DNA from: UBA5072 sp963822145
GTDB taxonomy: Bacteria > Bacteroidota > Bacteroidia > Bacteroidales > UBA10428
NCBI GenBank assembly: GCA_963822145.1
Contig: CAWGGG010000004.1
Span: 558,001-622,000 of the forward strand
Reading direction: 5' to 3'
DNA length: 64,000 nt
This document shows positions 8,437 to 17,271 of this stretch, piece by piece. The position numbers and the translations under genes were made by a program. How positions within the stretch are numbered: position 1 is the first letter of the stretch; each line of letters starts with the position of its first letter. Below the pieces are notes generated by a model. It saw nothing but the letters and a program-made list of their open reading frames with translations, was not told the DNA's origin and searched no databases.

Positions 8437-10620
8437 TTAGAGGTTTTCCAGTATAAAGTCCGTCATCATCGTGTACAGGTGAAATCTTGTATTTCCGCCA
8501 TAAATGCCATGGTTTTTATCTGGGTATAAAAAAAGCTGAAACTGTTTGTTTTGCTGTACCAGTTTTTCCGTCATCGCAATTGTATTTTGAACATGTACAT
8601 TATCATCGGCTGTTCCGTGTACCAGCAGGAGTTTACCTTTGAGTTCACCCGCGTGTGTAATGGGTGAATTGTCGTCATAGCCGTTCGGATTTTCTCGAGG
8701 ATTGCCCATGAAACGCTCGGTATAAATGGTATCGTAGAATCGCCAGTTGGTTACCGGGGCCACTGCTATGCCCATCCTGAAAACATCTGCGCCTCTGGTA
8801 AGACACAGTAAAGTCATATAACCGCCGTAACTCCAACCCCAGATTCCGATCCTGTTATCATCAATCCATGCCTTCCCGCCAAGGAACATGGCGGCGTGAA
8901 CCTGATCTTCTGTTTCAAGTTTTCCAAGCTGCCGGTAGGTGCTCTTTCTGAAGGCTTCTCCCCGTCCGTTAGTACCACGGTTATCGATGCATGCAACAAC
9001 AATGCCCTGTTGCGCGAGTAATTGCTGCCAGGCGAGTCCGTTATCCCAGGAATCGGTTACATCCTGGGATTCAGGTCCCCCGTATACACTGATGAACAAA
9101 GGATACTTCCTGGTGGAATCGAAATCTGCCGGTTTTATGAGGTATGCGTTTAACTCCAGGTTGGCTGATAGTGGGATTTTTATAAATTCTTTTTTAGTGA
9201 AACCGAATGCTTTAAGCTCTTGCCGCAAGCCGGAATTGTCTTCCAGTACCCTTACCTGGGAGCCGTCGTTGAGGTGAAGGGTGTATCGGGGAGGTGTGTT
9301 GGCATCAGACCAGGTATTGATATAATACCTGAAATTGTTGCTGAACAGAGCCGTGTTGGTTCCTGGCACCTGCGAAAGCTTACTCAGACGTGATCCATCG
9401 AGCTTTACCGAATAAAGGTCCTGCTGCAATGTGGATGCCTGATTGGATAAAAAGTACATCGTATTGTTCCTGTCATTTATACCCAGGAATCCTGTAACTT
9501 CCCAGCTACCCTGAGTAACCGGATTAACCAGGTTGCCTTTCATGTCGTAACGGTAGTAATGAAAAAAACCTGAGCGTTCACTAAGGACCAGAAAGTAATG
9601 CTGATCGGCAGTAAAATAAATATAATCATCACTGATTTCGGAAATGAAACAGGAATTCTCTTCGCTGAACAGGATTGTTGCTTTTCCGGAAACGGCATCG
9701 GCAAGGGTCACCATAACTTTGTTTTGAAGGCGATTGAGCCGGATGATGCAGAGTATCCCCGGTGTGGCTGACCATTTGATCCTGGGGATATATTGATCGG
9801 TCTCCTTCCCGGTTTCCATTGTAATGGTTTGACTTGTAACAACATCATACACATGGATGCTCACTGTGGAATTCGCTTCACCGGCTTTGGGATATTTGAA
9901 ACGTGTGGTGGAGGGATATAAACCATTGAAAACCGTCATATCGAATTCCCGAACCTGAGATTCATCAAACCTGTAAAAGGCGATCTTGCGGCTGTCGGCC
10001 GCCCAGTAAAATGCCTTGGAGAATCCGAATTCCTCCTCATACACCCAATCCGGTGCGCCGTTGATGATATTGTTCACTTTTCCGTCGGTGGTGATCTGTA
10101 TCACAACATTGGTCTGCAAATCTTTATAGAATAGGTTGTTGTCCCTCACAAATGCCACTTTGCTGCAATCCGGTGAAAACGTGGCCAGTTGCTGCTTGCC
10201 AGAATCAGCCAGGGGCTGGATGGTTTTTGATAACCTGTCATAAATCCAGTACCTGGCTTCGAAGGAATGCCTGTAAATGGAAGTCTTGTCAGTTGTCAGC
10301 AGAATTTTCTTTTCGTCCTTGGAGAATTCATAATCATCGATCGATTGAAATTCCCGGCCCGGAAGCGAAGCGGTACTGAAAACAATGTTGCGGTCGAGGC
10401 CGGTTTTATAATCCGTCATCATAATGATACTGCCTGATTCCAGGACAGTGTAGTGTTCACCGTCGGCCATGGAACGGATCCCTTCAACCTGACGCGGATA
10501 AAAATGATATTCCTTAAAGATCTTACTGACAGATAAAGGTTTATACTCCTGTGCATCAATCAGGATGACTGATATAAACAGGGAAAGGATGATGCAGGAA
10601 GTTGAATTGCGAATTGACAT
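8437..10620 (-). CDS. Dipeptidyl peptidase IV-like S9 serine peptidase
   Basis: 727 residues, the usual length for bacterial DPP IV. A signal peptide (about residues 1-23) points to the periplasm or outer membrane. Residues of roughly 90-440 form the beta-propeller (DPPIV N-terminal) domain, and the alpha/beta hydrolase domain is C-terminal. The catalytic triad is visible: Ser597 in GWSYGG, Asp672 in GTADDNVH and His704 in DKNHG. The propeller also has the pair of acidic residues (DWVYEEEFG) that in this family binds the substrate amino terminus, so removal of dipeptides, typically X-Pro, from peptide N-termini is likely. It is convergent with the ABC exporter and divergent from thrS. The protein probably helps in peptide scavenging. 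Confidence 0.93.
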   Translation of the reverse strand: MSIRNSTSCIILSLFISVILIDAQEYKPLSVSKIFKEYHFYPRQVEGIRSMADGEHYTVLESGSIIMMTDYKTGLDRNIVFSTASLPGREFQSIDDYEFSKDEKKILLTTDKTSIYRHSFEARYWIYDRLSKTIQPLADSGKQQLATFSPDCSKVAFVRDNNLFYKDLQTNVVIQITTDGKVNNIINGAPDWVYEEEFGFSKAFYWAADSRKIAFYRFDESQVREFDMTVFNGLYPSTTRFKYPKAGEANSTVSIHVYDVVTSQTITMETGKETDQYIPRIKWSATPGILCIIRLNRLQNKVMVTLADAVSGKATILFSEENSCFISEISDDYIYFTADQHYFLVLSERSGFFHYYRYDMKGNLVNPVTQGSWEVTGFLGINDRNNTMYFLSNQASTLQQDLYSVKLDGSRLSKLSQVPGTNTALFSNNFRYYINTWSDANTPPRYTLHLNDGSQVRVLEDNSGLRQELKAFGFTKKEFIKIPLSANLELNAYLIKPADFDSTRKYPLFISVYGGPESQDVTDSWDNGLAWQQLLAQQGIVVACIDNRGTNGRGEAFRKSTYRQLGKLETEDQVHAAMFLGGKAWIDDNRIGIWGWSYGGYMTLLCLTRGADVFRMGIAVAPVTNWRFYDTIYTERFMGNPRENPNGYDDNSPITHAGELKGKLLLVHGTADDNVHVQNTIAMTEKLVQQNKQFQLFLYPDKNHGIYGGNTRFHLYTMMTDFILENL

Positions 10621-10708
10621 AGATGTTGAATTTTAATACATATACCGGTTAAAAAGCCTGGATGAATTTGCCTTGCAGAAATTCGGCAGAAAAATAGCCG
10701 TTTTTTTT

Positions 10709-10716
10709 TATCTTTG
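10709..10716 (+). promoter_or_regulatory. -7 promoter element for the thrS operon
   Basis: TATCTTTG, followed by CACC, matches the TAnnTTTG consensus and lies 25 bases before the thrS start codon. Confidence 0.7.
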
Positions 10717-10740
10717 CACCTCGTTTACAATAAATCAGAA

Positions 10741-12690
10741 ATGATCAAGATCACATTCCCCGATAATTCGATACGCGAGTTCAATCCCGGAGTTACCGGG
10801 TTGGATATAGCTAAAAGCCTCAGCAACAGTTTGGCCCGTGAAGTGGTTGCTGTTAGTGTGAACAGTGAAATCTGGGATTCCACACGCCCCATTGAAGCAG
10901 ACGCCACGCTGGTATTGCATAAATTTGACACTCCTGAGGGGAAGCATGCTTTTTGGCATTCTTCGGCCCACTTGATGGCCGAAGCGCTTGAAGCCTTGTA
11001 TCCGGGCATTAAATTTGGCATTGGGCCCGCAATTGAAAATGGGTTTTACTATGACGTTGATCCCGGTGACGGTGTGGTCATCACAGAAGCTGACCTGCCA
11101 CGGATTGAAGAAAAAATGTACGAATTGGCCCAAAGAAACAATATATACAAAAGGGAAGAGATAGGAAAGCAGGAAGTGCTTGACCTTTTTGGCCAAAAGG
11201 GTGATGAATACAAACTCGAGCTGATCCGGGAACTGGTGGATGGTACCATAACCCTATACAGGCATGGGAACTTCACGGACCTTTGCCGTGGCCCGCATCT
11301 TCCCGATACCAGTCCTATTAAGGCCATTAAGCTCCTGAGTGTTGCCGGTGCCTATTGGCGCGGAGACGAGAAGCGGAAACAGCTGACCCGGATTTATGGG
11401 ATTTCTTTCCCCAAAAGGCAAATGCTTGATGATTACCTGGTCATGCTTGAACAGGCCAAAGCCAGGGATCATCGAAAGTTGGGCAGGGAACTGGAGTTGT
11501 TCGTTTTTTCCCAGAAAGTCGGACAGGGTTTGCCGCTGTGGCTTCCCAAAGGGGCACAGCTGCGGGAGCGGCTGGAGAATTTTCTGAAAAAGATACAGGC
11601 CAAGTACGGGTATTTACCCGTAATTACACCGCATATCGGGGGGAAAGAACTGTACATTACGTCGGGCCATTATGAAAAATACGGGAAGGATTCCTTTCAG
11701 CCCATCCATACACCGGAAGAGGGTGAGGAGTTTCTGCTGAAACCTATGAATTGCCCGCATCATTGTGAAATATATAAAAGCAAGCCCCGGTCATACAAGG
11801 ATCTGCCTGTAAGATACGCTGAATTTGGAACGGTTTATCGCTATGAACAGAGCGGTGAACTTCACGGATTGACCCGCGTAAGAGGATTCACCCAGGATGA
11901 CGCGCACCTGTTCTGTCGTCCCGACCAGATCAAAGAGGAATTTATCAAGGTAATCGATATTATTTATACGGTTTTTAAGGCTTTTGATTTTCACGACTTT
12001 GTTGCCCAGGTTTCCCTCCGCGATCCTGAAAACCGGGAGAAGTACATCGGATCGGACGAAAACTGGGAAAAGGCCGAACAGGCCATTATCGAGGCTACTC
12101 AGGAAAAAAACATGCAAACCACCATTGTGAAAGGGGAGGCAGCTTTCTACGGGCCCAAACTCGATTTCATGGTAAAAGACGCTCTGGGTCGTAAATGGCA
12201 ATTGGGAACCATTCAGGTTGATTATAACCTTCCGGAACGGTTTGAACTGGAGTACACCGGCAGCGATGATCAAAAACATCGTCCTGTGATGATCCACCGG
12301 GCTCCCTTTGGTTCCATGGAAAGATTTGTGGCAGTATTGATCGAACATACTGCTGGTAAATTCCCGCTTTGGCTTACGCCCGATCAGGTTATCGTGCTGC
12401 CCATCAGCGAAAAATACCATGATTATGCCGAAAAAGTTTTAAAATTCCTAAATAATTACGATATTCGCACCCTGATTGACACCAGGAACGAAAAGATAGG
12501 TAAGAAGATCAGAGACAGCGAGTTAAAGAGGATTCCTTTCCTGCTAATTGTAGGTGAAAAAGAAGAATCGGAAGGTACGGTGGCCGTCAGACGACAGGGA
12601 GAAGGGGATAAGGGAGCGATGAAACTGGAGGATTTCAGGGATTTTGTAACAAATGAGGTCAGAAAACAGTTAGAACATTTAGATAGTTGA
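10741..12690 (+). CDS. thrS: Threonyl-tRNA synthetase
   Basis: 649 residues, full length. The start MIKITFPDNSIREF is chosen because the TGS domain begins here and the promoter -7 box lies too close upstream for the earlier in-frame ATG at 10714. Domain order is TGS (1-60), the tRNA-SAD editing domain with its HxxxH (WHSSAHLM), the class II catalytic core with motif 2 and the zinc cysteine in MNCPHHC, then the anticodon-binding domain (about 540-645). It charges tRNA-Thr in the cytoplasm. It is the first gene of the conserved translation operon thrS-infC-rpmI-rplT. Confidence 0.98.
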   Translation: MIKITFPDNSIREFNPGVTGLDIAKSLSNSLAREVVAVSVNSEIWDSTRPIEADATLVLHKFDTPEGKHAFWHSSAHLMAEALEALYPGIKFGIGPAIENGFYYDVDPGDGVVITEADLPRIEEKMYELAQRNNIYKREEIGKQEVLDLFGQKGDEYKLELIRELVDGTITLYRHGNFTDLCRGPHLPDTSPIKAIKLLSVAGAYWRGDEKRKQLTRIYGISFPKRQMLDDYLVMLEQAKARDHRKLGRELELFVFSQKVGQGLPLWLPKGAQLRERLENFLKKIQAKYGYLPVITPHIGGKELYITSGHYEKYGKDSFQPIHTPEEGEEFLLKPMNCPHHCEIYKSKPRSYKDLPVRYAEFGTVYRYEQSGELHGLTRVRGFTQDDAHLFCRPDQIKEEFIKVIDIIYTVFKAFDFHDFVAQVSLRDPENREKYIGSDENWEKAEQAIIEATQEKNMQTTIVKGEAAFYGPKLDFMVKDALGRKWQLGTIQVDYNLPERFELEYTGSDDQKHRPVMIHRAPFGSMERFVAVLIEHTAGKFPLWLTPDQVIVLPISEKYHDYAEKVLKFLNNYDIRTLIDTRNEKIGKKIRDSELKRIPFLLIVGEKEESEGTVAVRRQGEGDKGAMKLEDFRDFVTNEVRKQLEHLDS

Positions 12691-12776
12691 TAGTTGTTTG
12701 TTGTTTGTTGTTAGGAAAACCAACAACAAACAACGAACAACGAACAACAAACAACGAACAACAAACAACAAACAAC
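12691..12776 (+). repeat. Heptamer array with an inverted arm between thrS and infC
   Basis: From about 12722 the spacer is a tandem array of the 7-base unit ACAACRA (about eight copies, ending ACAACTA). The preceding 12691-12713 is its approximate reverse complement (repeats of TTGTTTG), so the transcript could fold into a long A/U-rich hairpin with about 20-base arms. It lies just before the infC ribosome-binding site. Confidence 0.75.
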
Positions 12777-12780
12777 TAAA

Positions 12781-12800
12781 AGAAGGAGGGCCGAAGTATA
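12781..12800 (+). promoter_or_regulatory. Ribosome-binding site deciding a non-ATG infC start (ATA)
   Basis: AGAAGGAGGG (12781-12790) is a strong Shine-Dalgarno sequence, rare in this phylum. The codon 8 bases after GGAGG is ATA at 12798. No ATG occurs in frame before the conserved IF-3 core. Confidence 0.65.
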
Positions 12801-13358
12801 GCAACACCAATTTTCAGAAGGGACATCCGAAGGGAAGAAATACCGCAATTCGCTGTTAATTATGAAATTAAGGCGCCTGTTGTCAGAGTGGTAGGGGAAA
12901 ACCTTGAAACTCCAGGTATTTTTCCCATTAAAGAAGCTATCAGGATGGCGGAAGAACTGGAACTCGACCTGGTAGAAATTTCTCCCAATGCGAGTCCCCC
13001 CGTTTGTAAGATCATCAACTACCAGAAATTCCTTTATCAGCAAAAGCGGAAGCAGAAAGAGCTTAAAGCCAAAACGGCAAGGATTGTTGTAAAGGAAATC
13101 CGTTTTGGACCATATACAGATGATCACGACTACAACTTTAAAATGAAGCACGCCCAGAAATTTCTGCAGGATGGTGCCAAAGTTAAAGCGTATGTCTTTT
13201 TTAAAGGAAGATCGATTGTGTACAATGAAGATGGCGAGGCCTTGTTGCAGCGATTTGCCAATGATCTTGCCGATCTCGGAAAAGTTGAACAAGCACCAAA
13301 ACTCGAAGGCAAAAGGATGATCATGCTGATCAATCCCCTTCCCAAGAAAGTTAAGTAA
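12798..13358 (+). CDS. infC: Translation initiation factor IF-3
   Basis: 186 residues if started at ATA 12798, the normal IF-3 length. The N-terminal domain (NYEIKAPVVRVVGEN, then IKEAIRMAEELELDLVEISP) and the linker plus C-terminal domain (RFGPYTDDHDYNFK) are complete. The first in-frame conventional start, GTG at 12888, would cut off the first strand of the N domain, while the frame is open back to 12780. Candidate starts are ATA (12798), best spaced from the Shine-Dalgarno sequence, and ATT (12810). IF-3 rejects AUA/AUU starts, so a rare start allows autoregulation, as known for AUU in Escherichia coli. IF-3 binds the 30S subunit and monitors the start codon. Confidence 0.92.
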   Translation: MATPIFRRDIRREEIPQFAVNYEIKAPVVRVVGENLETPGIFPIKEAIRMAEELELDLVEISPNASPPVCKIINYQKFLYQQKRKQKELKAKTARIVVKEIRFGPYTDDHDYNFKMKHAQKFLQDGAKVKAYVFFKGRSIVYNEDGEALLQRFANDLADLGKVEQAPKLEGKRMIMLINPLPKKVK

Positions 13359-13380
13359 TAACCAAATATATAGTTGTATA

Positions 13381-13578
13381 ATGCCAAAAATGAAATCTAA
13401 TTCCGGTGCCAAAAAAAGATACGCTCTTACCGGAACAGGGAAGATCAAACGTAAACATGCTTACAAGAGTCACATTCTGACCAAGAAATCGACCAAGCGG
13501 AAAAGAAACCTTGGATATTCCACTCTGGTTGCTTCAACCGATGAGAAGAATGCCAGGCTCCTTTTAGCAGGAAATTAA
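13381..13578 (+). CDS. rpmI: 50S ribosomal protein L35
   Basis: 65 residues, MPKMKSNSGAKKRY start, strongly basic with the KRKHAYKSHILTKKSTKRKR block typical of bL35. It follows infC by 22 bases, as in the conserved operon. It is a structural protein of the large subunit. Confidence 0.97.
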   Translation: MPKMKSNSGAKKRYALTGTGKIKRKHAYKSHILTKKSTKRKRNLGYSTLVASTDEKNARLLLAGN

Positions 13579-13679
13579 GTCGTTCGTTTACGATCATTTA
13601 AAAGTAGTATTAACCGAGTGAATTAGCCAACAAGATTCCTGAGACAACGGAACGCTAACCATTCAAAATTCAGTGAATT

Positions 13680-14024
13680 ATGCCAAGATCAGTAAATGCA
13701 GTAGCATCAAGACAAAGAAGAAAGAAGATCCTTAAGCAAACCAAAGGAAATTTCCTTTCCAGGGCTAATGTTTGGACAGTAGCCAAAAACACCTGGGAAA
13801 AAGGACTGGGGTATGCTTATGCCGATCGCAGGGCAAAAAAAAGGAATTTCAGGGCATTGTGGATTGCCCGTATTAATGCCGGTGTAAGACAGCATGGAAT
13901 GTCCTATTCCGAGTTCATCGGCAAACTCAATGAAAAGGGCATCGCCCTCAACCGTAAAGCGTTGGCCGATCTGGCCATGCAAAATCCCGAGGCTTTTGAA
14001 GCCGTTGTGAATTCGGTCAAGTAA
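13680..14024 (+). CDS. rplT: 50S ribosomal protein L20
   Basis: 114 residues with the bL20 start MPRSVNAVASRQRRKKILK and conserved FLSRANVWTVAKN. bL20 binds 23S rRNA early in 50S assembly and in many bacteria represses its own operon. It is separated from rpmI by 101 bases in which I see no further gene, and is followed by a terminator, so it is the last gene of the operon. Confidence 0.97.
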   Translation: MPRSVNAVASRQRRKKILKQTKGNFLSRANVWTVAKNTWEKGLGYAYADRRAKKRNFRALWIARINAGVRQHGMSYSEFIGKLNEKGIALNRKALADLAMQNPEAFEAVVNSVK

Positions 14025-14051
14025 TCATAATAAATTTGATCAATAGATTAT

Positions 14052-14080
14052 AAGACGCATGCAGATGCGTCTTTTTTTTT
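14052..14080 (+). terminator. Terminator of the thrS-infC-rpmI-rplT operon
   Basis: A perfect 9-bp stem AAGACGCAT / ATGCGTCTT (14052-14060 and 14065-14073) with loop GCAG, followed by a T tract to 14080. Confidence 0.9.
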
Positions 14081-14083
14081 ATT

Positions 14084-14091
14084 TATGTTTG
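14084..14091 (+). promoter_or_regulatory. -7 promoter element for dapB
   Basis: TATGTTTG begins four bases after the terminator T tract and 51 bases before the dapB start. It separates dapB from the ribosomal operon. Confidence 0.6.
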
Positions 14092-14134
14092 CTTGACGAT
14101 CTTTACTGTAAATTATGATCTAATTCTTTCAACC

Positions 14135-14860
14135 ATGAAAATAGCACTCCTCGGTTACGGTAAGATGGGCAAGGAAATTGAAAAAGCAGCCCTTGAAAGA
14201 AACCACCAGGTGACCCTGGTTATAGATGCTTTCAATCAACAGGATTTTACAGTCGAAAAGTTGCGGATGGCCGATGTGGCTTTAGATTTTTCAACTCCCG
14301 AATCAGCGTTTCAGAACATCCTGAGGTGCTTTGAGGCCGGCATTCCTTTGGTTTGCGGTACAACCGGCTGGCTTGATAAGTTCAATGAAGTGAAAACCCG
14401 CTGCGAACAGCAGCACCAGACTTTCTTTTATGCATCCAATTTCAGCATGGGTGTGAATATCTTCTTTGCCGTAAACAGGTTCCTGGCCAGGATCATGGAC
14501 ACCATCGGCGGTTATGAGGTGGGAATCAAAGAGATTCATCACATTCACAAGCTTGATGCTCCGAGTGGCACAGCCATCAGTCTGGCCAACGACCTGATTT
14601 CCTGTGTTTCCGGGAAAAAGACATGGGAACTGAACCAGGCAACGGATAATTCCACAGTAAGTGTAGTTTCTGAACGCCGCGGGGAGGTGCCCGGAACTCA
14701 TATCATAACCTGGGATTCAGCAGTTGACAGGATCGAGATCATGCATGAGGCCAAGAGCAGGAAGGGCTTGGCTCTCGGTGCCGTGCTTGCGGCGGAATTC
14801 ATACGGGATAAAAAAGGACTTTATAGTATGCAGGATATGATTGGATTTTTGGGGGATTAG
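14135..14860 (+). CDS. dapB: 4-hydroxy-tetrahydrodipicolinate reductase
   Basis: 241 residues starting MKIALLGYGKMGKEIE; the nucleotide-binding motif GYGKMG directly follows the start, and the in-frame ATG 42 bases upstream is rejected because it lies next to the promoter. The protein reduces the dapA product with NAD(P)H in lysine and diaminopimelate synthesis. Visible family motifs are CGTTGW (loop near the cofactor), the catalytic HHIHKLDAPSGTA stretch and ERRGEVPGTH. It is a single gene with its own promoter. No other lysine-pathway gene is nearby. Confidence 0.96.
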   Translation: MKIALLGYGKMGKEIEKAALERNHQVTLVIDAFNQQDFTVEKLRMADVALDFSTPESAFQNILRCFEAGIPLVCGTTGWLDKFNEVKTRCEQQHQTFFYASNFSMGVNIFFAVNRFLARIMDTIGGYEVGIKEIHHIHKLDAPSGTAISLANDLISCVSGKKTWELNQATDNSTVSVVSERRGEVPGTHIITWDSAVDRIEIMHEAKSRKGLALGAVLAAEFIRDKKGLYSMQDMIGFLGD

Positions 14861-14861
14861 G

Positions 14862-14923
14862 GTGATTAAGTGATTAAGTGATTAAGTGATTAAGTGATTA
14901 AGTGATTAAGTGATTAAGTGATT
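14862..14923 (+). repeat. Octamer array (unit GTGATTAA, nearly 8 copies)
   Basis: A perfect 8-base tandem repeat starts directly after the dapB stop codon. The same unit recurs at 27593-27675. Confidence 0.95.
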
Positions 14924-15026
14924 CGTTAAAAAGTCTTAAAAACCGGGTTTTGCCTCCTCACTTCTCCGGACCATCGGCTCATAACTAAAAAAAAATACTA
15001 CATTTAGCGGCTAAACACACATAACA

Positions 15027-16403
15027 ATGAAAGCAGATCGCAAAGAATGGATATGGTTTGTCATCGTATCGGTCATTTACATCCTGTGGGTAATCTGGTT
15101 GAAGAATTTCTGGTTTCTCTTGGGGCTCGGTGTAATCTTTGACTTGTATATTACCCAAAAGGTCAACTGGACCTTTTGGAAGAAACGCAGCGGTGAAAAC
15201 AGTAAATTCATTGAATGGCTGGATGCATTGATCTTTGCCGTGGTTGCTGTTACCATAATCAATATTTTCCTGTTCCAGAATTACAAGATACCCACAGGAT
15301 CTATGGAGAAGACCCTGCTGATCGGTGATCATCTTTATGTGAGCAAGGTAGCCTACGGCCCGCGGATTCCCAATACACCAATAGCGTTTCCTTTTACACA
15401 GCATACCCTGCCGCTTACCCAGGGTGTAAAATCCTATGTGGAATGGATAAAACTGCCGTATAAAAGACTGGCAGGATTCGGCACCGTTAAAAGAGATGAC
15501 GCAGTGGTCTTCAATTTCCCTGCTGGAGATACGGTGGTGCTGGCGCATCAAAACGTAAGTTATTACTCCATAGTGCGGGATTCTGCCGAAATGCGAAAAA
15601 TCAGGGATATGTACCTGGGGCGCCCTGCGCGATCCAATAATGAATACTATAACCTGGCCCGTACCGCAGTCTGGAATAATTTTGATATTGTGGTCAGGCC
15701 GGTGGACAAGCGTGATAACTATATCAAACGTTGTGTAGGCATTCCCGGTGACACCCTCCAGATCGTCAACAAACGGGTGATCGTTAATGGCAAGCCCCAG
15801 AATGAATATCCCGGTATTCAGCACAGTTATTACATTTATCTGAAGGATGGGCAAAACATTTCAGATAAGGTCTTCGAACGGATGGAAATATATGATATTC
15901 AGCGCGCAGCCAATGTTATCCTGGCTTTTCTCACCCAGGAGGAGGTAGAAAAGATCAGGACATTTAAAAGCGTTCAGCAGATTGTGGGGAATGAATATTT
16001 TGACACCTATTCCAGGGACTACTTTCCCTATGATACGGCTTACAAGTGGACCATTAACAATTTCGGCCCCCTGTACATTCCCAGCAAAGGGGCAACCATC
16101 AAGATCGATGCCAAAAACCTTTGCTTGTATGAGCGTGTGATTTCCTATTACGAACAGAATGATCTGCAGGTGAAGGACGGGCAGGTTTTAATAAACGGGA
16201 AGCCGGCTTCAACCTATACTTTTAAAATGAATTATTACTGGATGATGGGAGATAACCGGCACAGCAGTCTGGATTCCCGCTTCTGGGGATTCGTTCCCGA
16301 GGATCATATCGTAGGTAAACCAAAATTTATCTGGCTGTCGCTCGACCGAAACAAGAAATTCATCAGCAAGATCAGATGGGAGCGAATGTTTAAAGGAGTA
16401 TAG
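15027..16403 (+). CDS. lepB: Signal peptidase I
   Basis: 458 residues, long for the family but usual in Bacteroidota, where an insert separates the catalytic boxes. Two or three membrane segments occur in residues 8-40 and 66-84. Catalytic Ser92 is in PTGSMEKT and the general-base Lys234 is in YIKRCVGIPGD. The C-terminal box is MMGDNRHSSLDSRFWGFVP. It removes signal peptides from secreted proteins at the outer face of the inner membrane. It stands alone and is convergent with the rpsF operon. Confidence 0.95.
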   Translation: MKADRKEWIWFVIVSVIYILWVIWLKNFWFLLGLGVIFDLYITQKVNWTFWKKRSGENSKFIEWLDALIFAVVAVTIINIFLFQNYKIPTGSMEKTLLIGDHLYVSKVAYGPRIPNTPIAFPFTQHTLPLTQGVKSYVEWIKLPYKRLAGFGTVKRDDAVVFNFPAGDTVVLAHQNVSYYSIVRDSAEMRKIRDMYLGRPARSNNEYYNLARTAVWNNFDIVVRPVDKRDNYIKRCVGIPGDTLQIVNKRVIVNGKPQNEYPGIQHSYYIYLKDGQNISDKVFERMEIYDIQRAANVILAFLTQEEVEKIRTFKSVQQIVGNEYFDTYSRDYFPYDTAYKWTINNFGPLYIPSKGATIKIDAKNLCLYERVISYYEQNDLQVKDGQVLINGKPASTYTFKMNYYWMMGDNRHSSLDSRFWGFVPEDHIVGKPKFIWLSLDRNKKFISKIRWERMFKGV

Positions 16404-16404
16404 T

Positions 16405-16520
16405 AGGGACGAGGGACAAGGGACGAGGGACAAGTAACTTTCGAATTCCGTTCAGAAAAAAAACCTGACATGAAAATGTCAGGTTTTTTACTTGTCCCTC
16501 GTCCCTTGTCCCTTGTCCCT
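16405..16520. repeat. Inverted heptamer arms flanking the shared terminator
   Basis: 16405-16434 is an array of the 7-base unit GGGACRA. 16491-16520 is its reverse complement with one mismatch in 30. Between them is the bidirectional hairpin. The whole forms a long interrupted inverted repeat between lepB and rplI. Confidence 0.85.
16456..16489. terminator. Bidirectional terminator between lepB and rplI
   Basis: Stem AAACCTGACAT / ATGTCAGGTTT with an AAA-type loop, with an A tract before and a T tract after. It can stop lepB transcripts on the plus strand and the rpsF-rpsR-rplI transcript on the minus strand. Confidence 0.85.
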
Positions 16521-16524
16521 AATA

Positions 16525-16971
16525 CTATTCTCCAATTATCTCAAACGGGATCTCAACATGTACTTCCTTATGCAGCCTGATACGGGCGTGGAAAGTACCT
16601 ACTTCCTTTATGAGGTCTTCCTTGAAAGTAATATTTTTCCTGTCGACGGTATAGCCTTTTTCTTCCAGTGCTTCAGCAATCTGAATAGCATTAACGGAAC
16701 CAAAGATTTTACCCTTGGTGCTGGTTTTGGCACCGATGGAGAGGGTCACACCTTTCAACTGATCGGCAAGCAGCTGAGCTTCCTGTTTGATCTTCTCCTC
16801 TTTGTGCGCCCTTTGCTTCAATATTTCATTATGGGCTTTCAGGGTAGATCCGGTGGCAGTAACTGCGAGTCCTTGCGGAATCAGGTAATTCAATGCATAT
16901 CCGTTTTTTACGGTAACAATATCATCTTTGTATCCGAGATTCGGAACATCATGCTTCAAAATAATTTCCAT
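16525..16971 (-). CDS. rplI: 50S ribosomal protein L9
   Basis: 148 residues from MEIILKHDVPNLGYKDDIVTVK, the standard bL9 start; an ATG two codons earlier is less likely. The N-terminal rRNA-binding domain, the long connecting helix (LKQRAHKEEKIKQEAQLLADQL) and the C-terminal domain (GKIFGSVNAIQIAEAL) are all present. It is the last gene of the rpsF-rpsR-rplI operon, 15 bases after rpsR. Confidence 0.97.
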   Translation of the reverse strand: MEIILKHDVPNLGYKDDIVTVKNGYALNYLIPQGLAVTATGSTLKAHNEILKQRAHKEEKIKQEAQLLADQLKGVTLSIGAKTSTKGKIFGSVNAIQIAEALEEKGYTVDRKNITFKEDLIKEVGTFHARIRLHKEVHVEIPFEIIGE

Positions 16972-16986
16972 GATCAATCAGTTTTA

Positions 16987-17268
16987 CTATTTCAACAAAT
17001 CCGTTACATAAGGCAGTAAGGCGAGATGCCGGGCTCTTTTCACCGCGGTGGCCACCTTACGCTGATACTTCAGGGAGGTACCGGTAACCCGGCGGGGCAG
17101 AATCTTGCCCTGTTCATTCAGAAACTTCTTCAAGAATTCGGGATCTTTGTAGTCCACATACTTGATCTTGTTCTTTTTAAATCGGCAATATTTTTTCTTT
17201 TTAACCTCAACTGCAGGAGGTGTAAGATACCGTATTTCTGATTGACCTGATGGTGTCATGGTTGCCAT
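16987..17268 (-). CDS. rpsR: 30S ribosomal protein S18
   Basis: 93 residues with the conserved core YVDYKDPEFLKKF, GKILPRRVTGTS and the basic tail KRARHLALLPYV. Cys28 (KKYCRFKK) is present but the other zinc cysteines of some S18 copies are not. It sits 3 bases after rpsF. In the 30S platform it partners S6. Confidence 0.97.
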   Translation of the reverse strand: MATMTPSGQSEIRYLTPPAVEVKKKKYCRFKKNKIKYVDYKDPEFLKKFLNEQGKILPRRVTGTSLKYQRKVATAVKRARHLALLPYVTDLLK

Positions 17269-17271
17269 AGC

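Noticed and set aside
12711..13448. A 245-residue minus-strand frame opposite infC
   Set aside because: It is antisense to infC and its start is translated repeat sequence.
14862..14923. CRISPR-like array
   Set aside because: The unit is 8 bases without spacers, so it is a simple tandem repeat.
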